Assembly: GCA_016183575.1 (NCBI GenBank)
Contig: JACPEI010000039.1
Span: 1 to 37,764 of the forward strand
Reading direction: 5' to 3'
From: Nitrosomonadales bacterium
GTDB lineage: Bacteria; Pseudomonadota; Gammaproteobacteria; Burkholderiales; Gallionellaceae
Length of the DNA: 37,764 bases
The position numbers and the translations under genes were made by a program. Positions 1 through 8,572 of this stretch are shown piece by piece. The notes below the pieces were generated by a model. That model searched no databases and had not been told where the DNA came from. It saw nothing but the letters and a program-made list of their open reading frames with translations. Each line of letters starts with the position of its first letter. The stretch's first letter is position 1.

Positions 1-597
1 GTGCTGTTCCACCGCGTGGCGAACACGCTGAATTACCTCGACATCAAGACGGTGATCGTGTCGTGCGGCACCTGCATGGATCAATTGCTGAAATACCAGT
101 TCGAGAAAATTTTCCCCGGCTGCCGCCTGCTCGATATCCACGAATACCTGCTGGAAAAAGGCGTGAAGCTGGAGAAGCCCACCGGGGTGCGCTACATGTT
201 CCACGACCCGTGCCACTCGCCGATGAAGACCTACCAGCCGCTCAAGGTGGCAAGTGAACTGCTGGGAGTTGACGTGCCGCTCAACGATCGCTGCTGCGGC
301 GAGGCCGGCAGCTTCGGCGTGTCACTGCCGCAGATTGCGACACAGGTGCGCTTCCGCAAGGAAGAAGAAATGCGCAAGGGCGCCGACGCTCTGCGCGCAG
401 ACGGCTTTGCCGGCGAAGTCAAAATCCTCACCTCCTGCCCGGCCTGCCATCAGGGTTTGTCGCGCTACGACGATGACACCGGCACTACGTCAGACTATCT
501 CGTCATCGAAATGGCCCGGCACCTGCTCGGCGAAAACTGGCTGCCGGACTATGTGGGCAAGGCAAATAACGGCGGTATCGAGCGCGTGTTGCTGTAG
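1..597 (+). CDS. Fe-S oxidoreductase, C-terminal CCG (cysteine-rich) domain, 5' partial
   Basis: The frame is open at base 1, so this is the 3' end of a longer gene. The 198 visible residues carry the cysteine-rich CCG-domain signatures of heterodisulfide reductase/GlpC/LutA-type Fe-S proteins: SCGTC at 21-25, HDPCHSP at 68-74, RCCGEAGSFG at 97-106 and SCPACHQG at 145-152. These cysteines ligate Fe-S clusters that pass electrons from a flavin dehydrogenase to the membrane chain. In Betaproteobacteria this tail usually ends a very large FAD-linked oxidase with a DUF3683 region (D-lactate/glycolate dehydrogenase-like). I infer that parent because of the lineage and the neighbour downstream; it cannot be seen here. 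The gene ends 19 bp before the next start, so the two are probably cotranscribed. Confidence 0.85.
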   Translation: MLFHRVANTLNYLDIKTVIVSCGTCMDQLLKYQFEKIFPGCRLLDIHEYLLEKGVKLEKPTGVRYMFHDPCHSPMKTYQPLKVASELLGVDVPLNDRCCGEAGSFGVSLPQIATQVRFRKEEEMRKGADALRADGFAGEVKILTSCPACHQGLSRYDDDTGTTSDYLVIEMARHLLGENWLPDYVGKANNGGIERVLL

Positions 598-616
598 GGG
601 CGTGCAACCAAAAACC

Positions 617-2242
617 ATGCTGACTCTTCCGCTCGAACCGACTGACGACCGCGCCAATCCGCTTTTCAAGGACGCTGCGGGTTGCGCAAAATGGCTGGGG
701 CAACTGCAACTGACCAATTTGCGACTGGCGCATAGCCTGCTGTTCAACCAGATCAACGAGCTCAACCGCTATCCGATGCGCGGCATGGAACGGCTGAACA
801 CACTGGAGCTGCTGCGCGAGACCCTCGGCTACGTGCAGGACGATTACGCCAAAAAACTCGTCGCCAAGCCGCTGCCGCTGAACGAAAGCGAACTGATGGT
901 ATTCATTGCGATCGTGCAGCTCTGGCAGGCCATGGTGCTGGGCTATCAGCGCTGCCTGCAAGACTATATGGCCGGCGACAGGCAACTCGCAAAACATGGC
1001 GCATTGCTGTGCCAGCGCTGCCTGCTGTACAACGGGTTGGCAATTTTCGAGCACCTGCGCACCGGCTACGAATTCGATGCCAGACTATGGAACCAGTTGC
1101 ACGAGCTGTATGCCTTCGCCGAGGAACAGAATTTCCAGACGGCCGAGGTAGACGATCCGCTGAACCAGAAATACCCGCGCAGCAGCTGCTGCAGCATCTA
1201 TGTAAAAACCCTGCTGGCATGCTATGCGCGCCCCGCAGAGCTCACCCGCTCGCAACTGCAACTGCTGGATAACTGGCTGACGCAATGGAGTGGCACGGTG
1301 ACGGTGGAGCGCAGTTATACCTCCAGCAAGGGAGATGCCCAGCCGCTCGCGACAGACCTGGCCAGCATGCGCGGGTTGCAGCCGGTCAGCCAAATCACCC
1401 ACAGCGCCACGATGCGCTACCTGGCGATGGTGCCCTTGAGCAAATTGCTGCGCGTCAAGACCATCCTGCTGGAACAAGGCCAGACCCCGCAACAGGCCAA
1501 TCTGTGCGAGCACTGCAACCGCAATGATTGCATCGGGTTCCTCGCCTTTTTGCATCAGTGCTGGTGCGAAGATCACAGCACGCGTTTCGGCGAACGCCAA
1601 CCGGTCGCGCAACGCGCCCAGCTTTGCTACAAACCGGAAGGCATTTACGCGCACCTGTCCGGCAAACCGTTCAGGCAACCCGGGCGCGATAACGCGTTGG
1701 ACAACACGGCGCGCAAACAGATCGAGGCCTTCGGCCGGGTGCTGCAGGACGCGCGCAACAAGAAACTGCTGGAAATGGGCTACCCGCTGGAGACCTGGAA
1801 ATTCGAAAACGAAAGCATCTCGGGAGCGCGCCTGACGCGCGAGGACACGTTTGGCGGGCGGTTAAGCTACAACCAGCTGGTTGCGTTGCACCCCAGCGAC
1901 ACGGAAACCTTCATGCTGGGAACCACGGCATGGGCGAACGTAACGCGCGCCGGACAACTGCGAATCGGTGTGCACTACCTGCCCGGTTCTGCCGAGGCAG
2001 TCAGCATCCGGGCAACCGGCGTGAACCTGACCGTGCCGGCGAAGTACGTTCCAGCCTTCCTGTTGCCCGCCGTTGCGGCGCTCAATGTTCCCGCCAGCCT
2101 GGTCATTCCGCGCAATTGGTTCCAGCCGGATCGCGTGGTGGAAATCCTGCACCAGAACGGAGAGAAAGAGCATGTGAAAATGGGTTTCAGCGTGGGACAC
2201 GGCATCGATTACGAGCGCGTCAGCTTCGCGCTGGCCTATTGA
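617..2242 (+). CDS. conserved hypothetical protein, 541 aa
   Basis: The frame is open further upstream, but that part overlaps the preceding Fe-S gene, so I take the ATG at 617 (MLTLPLEP), 19 bp after its stop. The only purine-rich stretch upstream (AGGGGC at about 596-601) is rather far from this ATG. The protein has no signal peptide and no obvious membrane segment. The N-terminal half is helical (many Leu/Gln), with a cysteine cluster CEHCNRNDC at residues 297-305 that could bind metal. The last ~110 residues are richer in beta-type hydrophobic alternation and resemble a small barrel, PilZ-like in size, but I cannot identify the PilZ motif with confidence. Tandem position after the Fe-S oxidase suggests an operon. 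I do not know the function. Confidence 0.8.
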   Translation: MLTLPLEPTDDRANPLFKDAAGCAKWLGQLQLTNLRLAHSLLFNQINELNRYPMRGMERLNTLELLRETLGYVQDDYAKKLVAKPLPLNESELMVFIAIVQLWQAMVLGYQRCLQDYMAGDRQLAKHGALLCQRCLLYNGLAIFEHLRTGYEFDARLWNQLHELYAFAEEQNFQTAEVDDPLNQKYPRSSCCSIYVKTLLACYARPAELTRSQLQLLDNWLTQWSGTVTVERSYTSSKGDAQPLATDLASMRGLQPVSQITHSATMRYLAMVPLSKLLRVKTILLEQGQTPQQANLCEHCNRNDCIGFLAFLHQCWCEDHSTRFGERQPVAQRAQLCYKPEGIYAHLSGKPFRQPGRDNALDNTARKQIEAFGRVLQDARNKKLLEMGYPLETWKFENESISGARLTREDTFGGRLSYNQLVALHPSDTETFMLGTTAWANVTRAGQLRIGVHYLPGSAEAVSIRATGVNLTVPAKYVPAFLLPAVAALNVPASLVIPRNWFQPDRVVEILHQNGEKEHVKMGFSVGHGIDYERVSFALAY

Positions 2243-2297
2243 GAGTTACACGGAAACAAAAGCCGGACGAGCCGGAACCAAAAAGGTAGCGGTTTTC

Positions 2298-2455
2298 GTA
2301 GGTCGGAAAACGAGCGAAGCGAAGTTTCGAGCTTGCGGCCAAAGCGCAGCGCCTTCCGACACCTCCATGTCGGATAGCTTTGCATAGCCATTCGGCTAAG
2401 TCACCAAAATACGGTGACATAAGCCGCTGGTTAACGCTGCGCTCATCCGACCTAC
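2298..2455. repeat. palindromic intergenic repeat (GTAGGTCGG type)
   Basis: Begins GTAGGTCGG (2298-2306) and ends CCGACCTAC (2447-2455), its exact reverse complement, with further self-complementary segments inside. No coding potential. The same GTAGG(T/G)CGG...CC(G/C)CCTAC layout recurs at 28511-28561 and 30799-30877 with different interiors, so this is a family of dispersed palindromic elements. Confidence 0.75.
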
Positions 2456-2472
2456 AACGGCACTCCGGGATC

Positions 2473-2509
2473 GCGGGCGTCTCGCCCGCATGCGGACGGG
2501 GACGTCCGC
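2473..2509. repeat. two adjacent short GC-rich hairpins
   Basis: GCGGGCG-TCT-CGCCCGC (2473-2489) is followed at once by GCGGACG-GGGA-CGTCCGC (2492-2509). Both are perfect 7-bp stems. There is no T tract, so I do not call a terminator. They sit between two other repeats in the 477-bp gap 2243-2719, which otherwise holds nothing recognisable. Confidence 0.6.
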
Positions 2510-2562
2510 GCTCCCATATTCTTGTCACGTTTTGACATGATTTAACTTGCAAGTGACTAAAA

Positions 2563-2713
2563 ACCGCAGTTAGCCACAGATTTACACGGATAAACACGGA
2601 TAAAACAATACATTGCGAGGAGTTGGTGTTTAACCCAGATGGTGCAGGTAAAAATTAATGCAACCCATTGTTCATCTGTGTCAATCTGTGTTCATCCGTG
2701 GCTAATTGCGGTT
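2563..2713. repeat. inverted-repeat element of the CCACAGAT/ATCCGTGG type
   Basis: The left end ACCGCAGTTAGCCAC (2563-2577) and right end GTGGCTAATTGCGGT (2699-2713) are inverted repeats with one mismatch. Inside each arm are tandem-like runs of (CA)GAT..ACACGGATAAACACGG and its complement. This kind of repeat is common between genes in environmental proteobacteria; its function is unknown to me. It lies just past the 3' end of the Old Yellow Enzyme gene. Confidence 0.7.
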
Positions 2714-2719
2714 CCAGAC

Positions 2720-3796
2720 TCAGCCCAACACCGGGTAATCGGTATATCCCTGCGGCCCGGGCGTATAGAACGTGTTGAAGTCGGGCGCATTCAACACCGC
2801 GCCGGCTTTCCACCTTGCGACCAGGTCCGGGTTGGCGAGGAACGGCCGCCCCACGGCGACCAGGTCGCATTTGCCCGCCGCCAGATCGCTCTCGGCGCGC
2901 GCGGCATCGTAGCCGCCGGAAAGGATCAGCGCGCCCTTGAACGCGCTGCGGAACGCCGCCTTGATCGACTCGGGCACCGGCGGCGCGCCCATCGCCGAAT
3001 GATCGACGAGGTGGATATAAACCAGCCCGCGCATATCGAGCTGTTGCGCCAGCCAGGTGTAATCCGCTTCCATCGCGTCATATAGCGGCATGTCGTTGAA
3101 CACGCCGAACGGCGACAGACGGATGCCGACCTTGTCCTTGCCGATGGCGACGATCACCGCCTCGGCGACCTCGAGCACGAAGCGCGCGCGGTTTTCGATC
3201 GAGCCGCCGTAGCGATCCGTGCGCCGGTTCGAGTTCGGGCGGATGAACTGTTCGAGCAGGTAACCGTTCGCGGCATGCAGCTCAATGCCCTCGCATCCCG
3301 CCGCCACGGCGTTCTGCGCGGCCTGCACGAACTCCCCGATAGCGGCCTTGATGTCCGCCCCGGTCATTTCCTGCGGCACGGCATTCGGCTTCATCCCCTC
3401 GGCGTCGGTGTACATCTCGCCGGCGGCCGCCACCGCAGAAGGCGCCAGCACGCGCGCGCCCGCGGGCAGGTTGAGCGCATGGCCGATGCGCCCGGTGTGC
3501 ATGAGCTGCATGAACATCTTCGCGCCCTGCGCATGAACCGCATCGGTGATGCGCTGCCATCCCGCCACCTGCGCCGCGGAAAATATTCCGGGAATGCGCG
3601 GATAGCCCAGCCCGTTGGGAGACGGCGACGTGCCTTCGGTGATGATCAGGCCGGCGGTCGCCCGCTGCGCGTAATACTCCGCCATCAGCTCGTTCGGGAT
3701 ATTGCCGATGGCGCGGTTGCGCGTCATCGGCGACATGACCAGGCGATTCTGCAGCGTAAGCGGCCCGAGAGTGGCTTTTGAGAATAGCAGCGGCAT
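2720..3796 (-). CDS. Old Yellow Enzyme family NADH:flavin oxidoreductase (NemA-like)
   Basis: FMN-dependent ene-reductase that reduces activated alkenes, N-ethylmaleimide or nitro compounds with NAD(P)H in the cytoplasm. The 358-aa product has the family N-terminus (LFSKATLGPLTLQNRLVMSPMTR), the substrate-binding pair H174/N177 in HAANGYLLEQF, and the FMN/phosphate-binding RTDRYGGSIENRARF segment; the C-terminal LILSGGYD and VAVGRPFLANPDL strands are also typical. Length matches the family (~350-370 aa). I chose the ATG at 3796 because it has an ideal Shine-Dalgarno (AGGAGG, 7 nt upstream); an in-frame ATG 14 codons further up has none. It stands alone between repeats and the HD-GYP gene. The physiological substrate cannot be told from sequence. 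Confidence 0.93.
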   Translation of the reverse strand: MPLLFSKATLGPLTLQNRLVMSPMTRNRAIGNIPNELMAEYYAQRATAGLIITEGTSPSPNGLGYPRIPGIFSAAQVAGWQRITDAVHAQGAKMFMQLMHTGRIGHALNLPAGARVLAPSAVAAAGEMYTDAEGMKPNAVPQEMTGADIKAAIGEFVQAAQNAVAAGCEGIELHAANGYLLEQFIRPNSNRRTDRYGGSIENRARFVLEVAEAVIVAIGKDKVGIRLSPFGVFNDMPLYDAMEADYTWLAQQLDMRGLVYIHLVDHSAMGAPPVPESIKAAFRSAFKGALILSGGYDAARAESDLAAGKCDLVAVGRPFLANPDLVARWKAGAVLNAPDFNTFYTPGPQGYTDYPVLG

Positions 3797-4115
3797 AATT
3801 GCTCCTCCTGATAAATGATTCGGATATTTTGCGGGCAAGAAAGACGTTCAGGTACACGAAGCGTTTTCTGCTCGCCGCGTAGCTCGGCCGGCTCCAGCAT
3901 CGGCGTAAAAAATGATGATGTTGCCAACTCGATGGACAATATACTCCGAATCAAACGGGCTGGTATCAGCCAACTTTTCCTGTCAACTTTTCCGGGCTGA
4001 TTCCTTTGAATTGTCCACGGCAACCGTTTGAGGTACGAAGGTAACTGGCTCATCACTCAGTACAAAACGAATAGTCGGGTAATCGAGCTTCCAATTTTTA
4101 ACGGCTTAGGTAACG
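3797..4115. other. intergenic, no gene recognised (319 bp)
   Basis: Upstream region of the Old Yellow Enzyme gene and downstream region of the HD-GYP gene. Both strands have short open frames (60-110 codons), but none has a start with a ribosome-binding site or recognisable protein sequence. I see no clear terminator hairpin for the HD-GYP gene here. Confidence 0.5.
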
Positions 4116-7100
4116 TCATATCCTGAAGGAGTAATGCTGCTCGCAGAACAATGCCAAACAGGCATCCACCACCTGCGGGTCGAAATAGATGCCGCGTTGC
4201 TTGGTGATTTCCGCCAGTGCGATTTCTATCCCCAAACCCGGGCGATACGGGCGGTGCGAGGACATCGCCTCGACCATGTCCGCCACTGCGAGGATGCGCG
4301 CTTCGAGCAGGATGGCCTCGCCCTTGAGCCCTTGCGGATAGCCCGAGCCATCGAACCGCTCATGGTGTTGCAGCACCATGAGCGCGATCGGCCAGGGGAA
4401 GTTGATGCCTTTCAGAATGTCATAGCCCGCCTGGGGATGGACTTTGATTAAACCAAATTCGAGATCGGTGATTTTTCCCGGCTTGCTGAGTATCTCCGCC
4501 GGAATCTTGATTTTTCCCAGGTCATGTACCGTGCCGGCGAGATGGATGGCATGCACCTGCTCCTCGGGCAGCCTCATTTGTTTGGCTATCGCCGCGGCCA
4601 GATCGGCCACCTTGGCCTGATGTCCGGCGGTATAGGGGTCGCGCATTTCGACGAGGCCGGCCATCGCGCGTACCGTGTCTTCCAGACTGTCTTTCAGTTG
4701 CGCCAGATGCTGCTGGTTTTTCACCAGCGCAAGATCGCGCTCGCGGCGGGTATGCAGAGAGCGCACGCCGAACGCCAAGTCACCGGCCATTTCTTCCAGC
4801 AGATCAATTTCATTAGGGGTAAAAGCATTTGCTTCTCCGGCATACACATTGAGAATGCCGAACACCGTATTACTCTCATTCAGCAGCGGCAGCGCGATGC
4901 TGGCCGCGTGGCCGCATTTGAGCGCTGCGTCGCGCCACGGTATGTATTGCGGATCATTGGCGATGTCCTGACACAACTGCGTCGTACCGCTGCGGATGGC
5001 GCGCCCAGAAGGCCCCATGCCGTGCTCGATTTCCGCCCAGCTAATCTGCGCGGTGTCCAGATAGCCTTCGTCATGCCCGGCACGCGCCATGATCTTGAGC
5101 GACTTACTCTCGTCGTGCTGTTTATAACCTACCCACGCCAGCCGGTAACCACGCTGCTCGACGATAGCCTGGCAGATCGCCTGCAGCAGTTCGTCCTCGT
5201 TGGCAGCACGCACCAAAGTGCGATTCACCGCGCTCAGCGTGGCGAGAGCGCGGTTGGCATGTTGAATCGCGGCCTCCGCCTGCTTGCGCTCGGTAATATC
5301 CAGCCAGGAACCCACAATTTCCTGCGGCTGACCATCTTGGTCACGGATGATTTGCAATTCATCGTGCACCCAACAATAAGCCCCGTCCTTGCGCCGGAAG
5401 CGGTATTCGTGAGCATAATGGCTGGTGGCCATAATGGCAGTGCGGAAGGCTCCGGCAATGCTGTCGCGCTCTTCTGGATGGATATAAGACCGCCACCACT
5501 CGGCATTGCCCAAATATTCCTCGGGCCCGTAGCCCCAGAGATCCTTCAGATTCGGGCTGGCGTAAGTTGGCACGAAACGCTCACCGTCAACGCGGCAGAC
5601 GTAATGCATCGCTGGCGTACTTGCGAGAATATGCTGGAGCCGATCGGATAAATCCTTTAGCTTCTGCTCGGCCTGCTTGCGTTCTGTAATGTCAGTTGCC
5701 ACTCCCTCGATATAACCTTTATCCTGAACCAGCCGGCCCGAGTATTGGAACCACCGGGCAATCCCGTCACTTCGGGTCAGACATGCCTCGAAGTTATCGA
5801 ATCTGCCGTCTCTCAGAAGAATGGCCAATAACCTCTCCCGTGTGCCTCGATCAACATAGTGCTCCGAGGTGATATATTTGGCAGTCGCCTCTGCAATACT
5901 ATCGAAGCCGAACATTCTGGCCATGGCATCGTTTGCCATCATCAGCGTTCCGTCATTTATCCTCGTTCTGTACAGGCCTACTTGAGCATTGTCATAAATA
6001 CCCCGGTATTTTTCCTCGCTCTCTCTGAGTGCTTCCTCTGCCTGCTTGCGCTCGGTGATGTCGCGAATCACGCTGAGCACCAGCTTGCGGCTGCCCGATT
6101 CAACGGTGTGGGCATTGATTTCGACCGGCATGACGGAGCCGTCCTTGCGGCGGTGCTCAGATTCGAAGATGCATTGGCCATTTTCCATCAAGCCCCTCAT
6201 TCTGGACTCAATGAGCTTTTCATACTTCGGCGTATCGAGCGCATGCAGGTTTATTCCCATCATCTCGTCCCGCGTGTAGCCGCGCGTCTTCCAGGCGGCT
6301 TCATTCAGGTAAATGAAGTTTCCATTGAAATCAACCATGAAGATCGTATCGGAGGCGCTGTCCAGAAGCTGCGCTCTCAACCGCAATTCCTCCTCCGCGC
6401 GCTTGCGTTCGGTGATGTCGCGAAAAATGCCTAATAGATAGTTTCTTCCGCCGAAGCTTACGGGTGATGACTTGATGTCGGCATAAAATATCGAGCCATC
6501 TTTGCGCCTCACCGGCGTATCAGCGGCGAGTTGTATCTCACCGCGCAACTGCCTTTCAAACTGTTCGATGACATGGGGCAAAGCTTGCTGCGGGTGAATA
6601 TCCGCAACGCCGAGTTGCATGATTTCCTCGGAGCTATAACCCAGCATGTGGTAGATAGCCGGATTGCCACCGGCAAACCGCTTGGTCTCCGCATCCGCGA
6701 GCAAGATGCCATCCAGCACACCCTCGAAGATGATGCGGAATTTTTCCTCGCTCTCAACAAGTGCCTGCTGCGCCTTCCTGATCGGACGAAGGTCGGTGAT
6801 CGCGCTGACAAACCCCTCGAATCTTCCCCCGCTGCCGTATAGAGCGGTGACGTTGATATAGACCGGAAGGATCGCTCCATTTTTTGCTTGTCGCAGCGCC
6901 TCGCCTTGAAAGAATCCCTGTTCACATACGAGGCGAAATGCCGCATCCGGTTGCACCGTCTCGGCTGCCGGTACGGACAGAATGGTCGTGGATTTTCCGA
7001 TAATCTCATCCGGCGCATAGCCAAACAGGCGGGTGAATGCCGGATTGATGTAGGTAAAGCAGGCATCCGCATTGGCCATTGCAATTGCTTCAGCCGCCTG

Positions 7101-7979
7101 ATGGATCGCCTCGGAGAGCCGCTGACGTTCAGCCTCAGCCCGTTGTTTTTCGGTGATGTCCTCGAGGGTATGTACGGAGTAGAGAGAAGCGCCCTGTTCA
7201 TCATGGACGGAAAAAGCGCGCGAGCGGTAGATCGCATCGCCGACTACAACTTCTTCTGCTTTTTCCATCGTCCGCAGGCAGCAGGGCAGCGGTGCATGGT
7301 TTTTCGGAAATACTTCGTAGTAAGGCTGGCCGATGATTTGCTTGAAAGGTATTCCGGCAAGCTGCTGGTAAGCCTTGTTGCAACGCAGGATGCGGAATTG
7401 GTGGTCGTGCAGGAAAATCGGGTCTTCCACCACATCCAGTGCGGCTATCCACTCCTGGTGCGCCTGCTCGATCTTCTTATGTGCGTTTTCCAGGTCTTCG
7501 AGCATGAACAGCAGCACGTTGAGCTGGTTCTGTTCCGTCGGCTGGGTAGTGGCGTACTGATCTGCTGCATCGCGCGGCGCTTCCAGAGAACCGCTCATGA
7601 CTGGAATATCACCGGCTGGTTCGACGGAAAGCGGATGGCGCAGTGCAGTATTTTCCTCTACCAATTCTTTCATGCGCAGTTCGCGCCCGATACTGAGGTT
7701 ACGAAAGCGTCTCAACTCGTCGATTTGCCGCTCGAGTTCGGCTTGCTGGGCGCGCATCGGCTTGAAGATCAACAGGAGAAGTGCGGGCGAAACAAGGATG
7801 ATGAGCAAGATGGGATCGATGAATTCAAAGGCCATCTTTTCCAGAAACTCCACTTTCAGGATGGTGTGAGAGGTACTTTCGATCACTACCATGATCAATA
7901 ACTCGCTCACCAGCATGATCATGCCTACCGCAATCACCGCCCTCGCAGGGGTGTTCAATAATGCCGACAACTTTTTCAT
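4116..7979 (-). CDS. membrane-anchored PAS(x6)-GAF-HD-GYP cyclic-di-GMP phosphodiesterase
   Basis: 1287-aa sensor enzyme. Two hydrophobic segments near residues 13-36 and 55-75 anchor it; a coiled coil follows (~76-110). Six PAS modules lie at roughly 175-285, 287-405, 410-530, 532-650, 652-772 and 775-895, five of them followed by the (D)ITE(R/K)xxAE linker. A GAF domain (~900-1080) and a complete HD-GYP domain (~1095-1287) come next, with HD at 1152-1153 and HHERFDGSGYP ending at 1215. HD-GYP domains hydrolyse c-di-GMP; the intact motif argues for an active enzyme. I prefer the ATG at 7979 (GGAG 7 nt upstream) over an in-frame GTG four codons earlier that contains this ribosome site. It lies downstream of a c-di-GMP riboswitch, so its product likely sets its own expression. 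Signals sensed by the PAS/GAF domains are unknown. Confidence 0.95.
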   Translation of the reverse strand: MKKLSALLNTPARAVIAVGMIMLVSELLIMVVIESTSHTILKVEFLEKMAFEFIDPILLIILVSPALLLLIFKPMRAQQAELERQIDELRRFRNLSIGRELRMKELVEENTALRHPLSVEPAGDIPVMSGSLEAPRDAADQYATTQPTEQNQLNVLLFMLEDLENAHKKIEQAHQEWIAALDVVEDPIFLHDHQFRILRCNKAYQQLAGIPFKQIIGQPYYEVFPKNHAPLPCCLRTMEKAEEVVVGDAIYRSRAFSVHDEQGASLYSVHTLEDITEKQRAEAERQRLSEAIHQAAEAIAMANADACFTYINPAFTRLFGYAPDEIIGKSTTILSVPAAETVQPDAAFRLVCEQGFFQGEALRQAKNGAILPVYINVTALYGSGGRFEGFVSAITDLRPIRKAQQALVESEEKFRIIFEGVLDGILLADAETKRFAGGNPAIYHMLGYSSEEIMQLGVADIHPQQALPHVIEQFERQLRGEIQLAADTPVRRKDGSIFYADIKSSPVSFGGRNYLLGIFRDITERKRAEEELRLRAQLLDSASDTIFMVDFNGNFIYLNEAAWKTRGYTRDEMMGINLHALDTPKYEKLIESRMRGLMENGQCIFESEHRRKDGSVMPVEINAHTVESGSRKLVLSVIRDITERKQAEEALRESEEKYRGIYDNAQVGLYRTRINDGTLMMANDAMARMFGFDSIAEATAKYITSEHYVDRGTRERLLAILLRDGRFDNFEACLTRSDGIARWFQYSGRLVQDKGYIEGVATDITERKQAEQKLKDLSDRLQHILASTPAMHYVCRVDGERFVPTYASPNLKDLWGYGPEEYLGNAEWWRSYIHPEERDSIAGAFRTAIMATSHYAHEYRFRRKDGAYCWVHDELQIIRDQDGQPQEIVGSWLDITERKQAEAAIQHANRALATLSAVNRTLVRAANEDELLQAICQAIVEQRGYRLAWVGYKQHDESKSLKIMARAGHDEGYLDTAQISWAEIEHGMGPSGRAIRSGTTQLCQDIANDPQYIPWRDAALKCGHAASIALPLLNESNTVFGILNVYAGEANAFTPNEIDLLEEMAGDLAFGVRSLHTRRERDLALVKNQQHLAQLKDSLEDTVRAMAGLVEMRDPYTAGHQAKVADLAAAIAKQMRLPEEQVHAIHLAGTVHDLGKIKIPAEILSKPGKITDLEFGLIKVHPQAGYDILKGINFPWPIALMVLQHHERFDGSGYPQGLKGEAILLEARILAVADMVEAMSSHRPYRPGLGIEIALAEITKQRGIYFDPQVVDACLALFCEQHYSFRI

Positions 7980-8003
7980 AAGGTGCTCCACAATTCCGGC
8001 CGT

Positions 8004-8189
8004 TCAGCGGCGGCGGGGAGCGCGCGCAAAAACGATGTGATGGGAATGACTACAAGGTAATCGCGCGCGGGGGGGGGTATCTATCAGCATGAATGAGCCT
8101 GCCTCCCCTTTTTTTCTAATCGGGCTGATGCAATCTGCATAGGTTGGGAGTGGTGACAACCCGCCATTATGTTGTGCTTGCTTGTTCAT
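8004..8189 (-). CDS. small ORF between riboswitch and HD-GYP gene, 61 aa as read
   Basis: Starts MNKQAQHNGG at an ATG 8 nt after a strong AGGAGG; another ATG two codons earlier is too close to that site. As read it ends 24 bp before the HD-GYP start. It crosses a run of nine C (plus-strand G9 at 8069-8077). If the run had eight, the frame would continue as ...ARDYLVVIPITSFLRAL and stop at a TGA overlapping the HD-GYP ATG (ATGA), the usual sign of translational coupling. So the true product may be about 70 aa, or the frame may vary. No known domain. Position directly downstream of the riboswitch makes it the first translated unit of the transcript. Confidence 0.45.
   Translation of the reverse strand: MNKQAQHNGGLSPLPTYADCISPIRKKGEAGSFMLIDTPPRARLPCSHSHHIVFARAPRRR
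8069..8077. repeat. G9/C9 homopolymer tract inside the small ORF
   Basis: Nine G on the plus strand, nine C in the coding orientation of the small ORF. One base less fuses the frame to an ATGA overlap with the HD-GYP start; one base more leads to an early TAG. Such tracts are prone both to slippage in vivo and to sequencing error. Confidence 0.8.
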
Positions 8190-8310
8190 GCTCATCCCCT
8201 CCTGTTTGGCCACGCAATACCACCTCACAGTACGCACCTTCACTTGGTAGGCATGCTGGAGATTTATATTTCCAACGACGGTAAGGGGAAGTGGGACAGG
8301 CATAGGGAAG

Positions 8311-8400
8311 GAACCCCATGTCGCAGTCCCGCTACCATAGCTTCCCTTAGGCCGGAGACTTTGCGTCTATACTTTTCAGTATGTTTGCCAAGTGTTTTTC
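8311..8400 (-). promoter_or_regulatory. cyclic-di-GMP-I riboswitch (GEMM-I)
   Basis: Read on the minus strand, the region has the conserved GEMM-I blocks in order: TTGGCAAAC, a perfect 5-bp hairpin ATACT-GAAA-AGTAT with a GNRA tetraloop, then GACGCAAAGTCTCCGGCC, CCTAAG...TATGG and GGTAGCGGGACT. The GAAA loop plus the exact 11-nt tetraloop receptor (CCUAAG/UAUGG) is the tertiary contact known from the Vc2 aptamer, and AGTC/GACT closes the second hairpin. It lies between a candidate promoter and the small ORF/HD-GYP operon. The expression platform is probably translational or attenuation-type: pyrimidine-rich TTCCCC stretches downstream could pair with the AGGAGGGG ribosome site. The GG before CAAAC fits c-di-GMP rather than cGAMP specificity, but I am not certain of the residue numbering. 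Confidence 0.92.
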
Positions 8401-8429
8401 ACGATACCCCTTTATACAAAGTGGGTCAA
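8401..8429 (-). promoter_or_regulatory. candidate sigma-70 promoter of the riboswitch operon
   Basis: On the minus strand TTGACC (8424-8429) and TATCGT (8401-8406) are separated by exactly 17 bp. Transcription would begin a few bases before the riboswitch aptamer, as expected for a 5'-UTR element. Confidence 0.55.
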
Positions 8430-8572
8430 ATATAATCACAGCGCGCACGTCCACTGGCACATTCCCGCCATTCGCCAGTGTCGCTTCAGGGAAATTCCGG
8501 GCGATCAGTTTGGTCGATTTTAAGACACTGATAATCTGACAAAATGATTAAGTGTTACCCAGCCTGCAGCGA

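Noticed and set aside
254-616. Upstream in-frame extension of the 541-aa gene
   Set aside because: It overlaps the Fe-S oxidase gene in another frame, and its translation is Ala/Arg/Cys-rich low-quality sequence.
2298-2713. CRISPR array or terminator cluster
   Set aside because: The repeats are single palindromes with different sequences, no regular spacers, and no T tracts.
4524-5651. 375-codon plus-strand open frame opposite the HD-GYP gene
   Set aside because: Antisense shadow of a clearly recognised multidomain protein; no ribosome site and no family.
8169-8435. 88-codon plus-strand open frame across the riboswitch
   Set aside because: The region is explained by the minus-strand riboswitch and promoter; the frame has no ribosome site.
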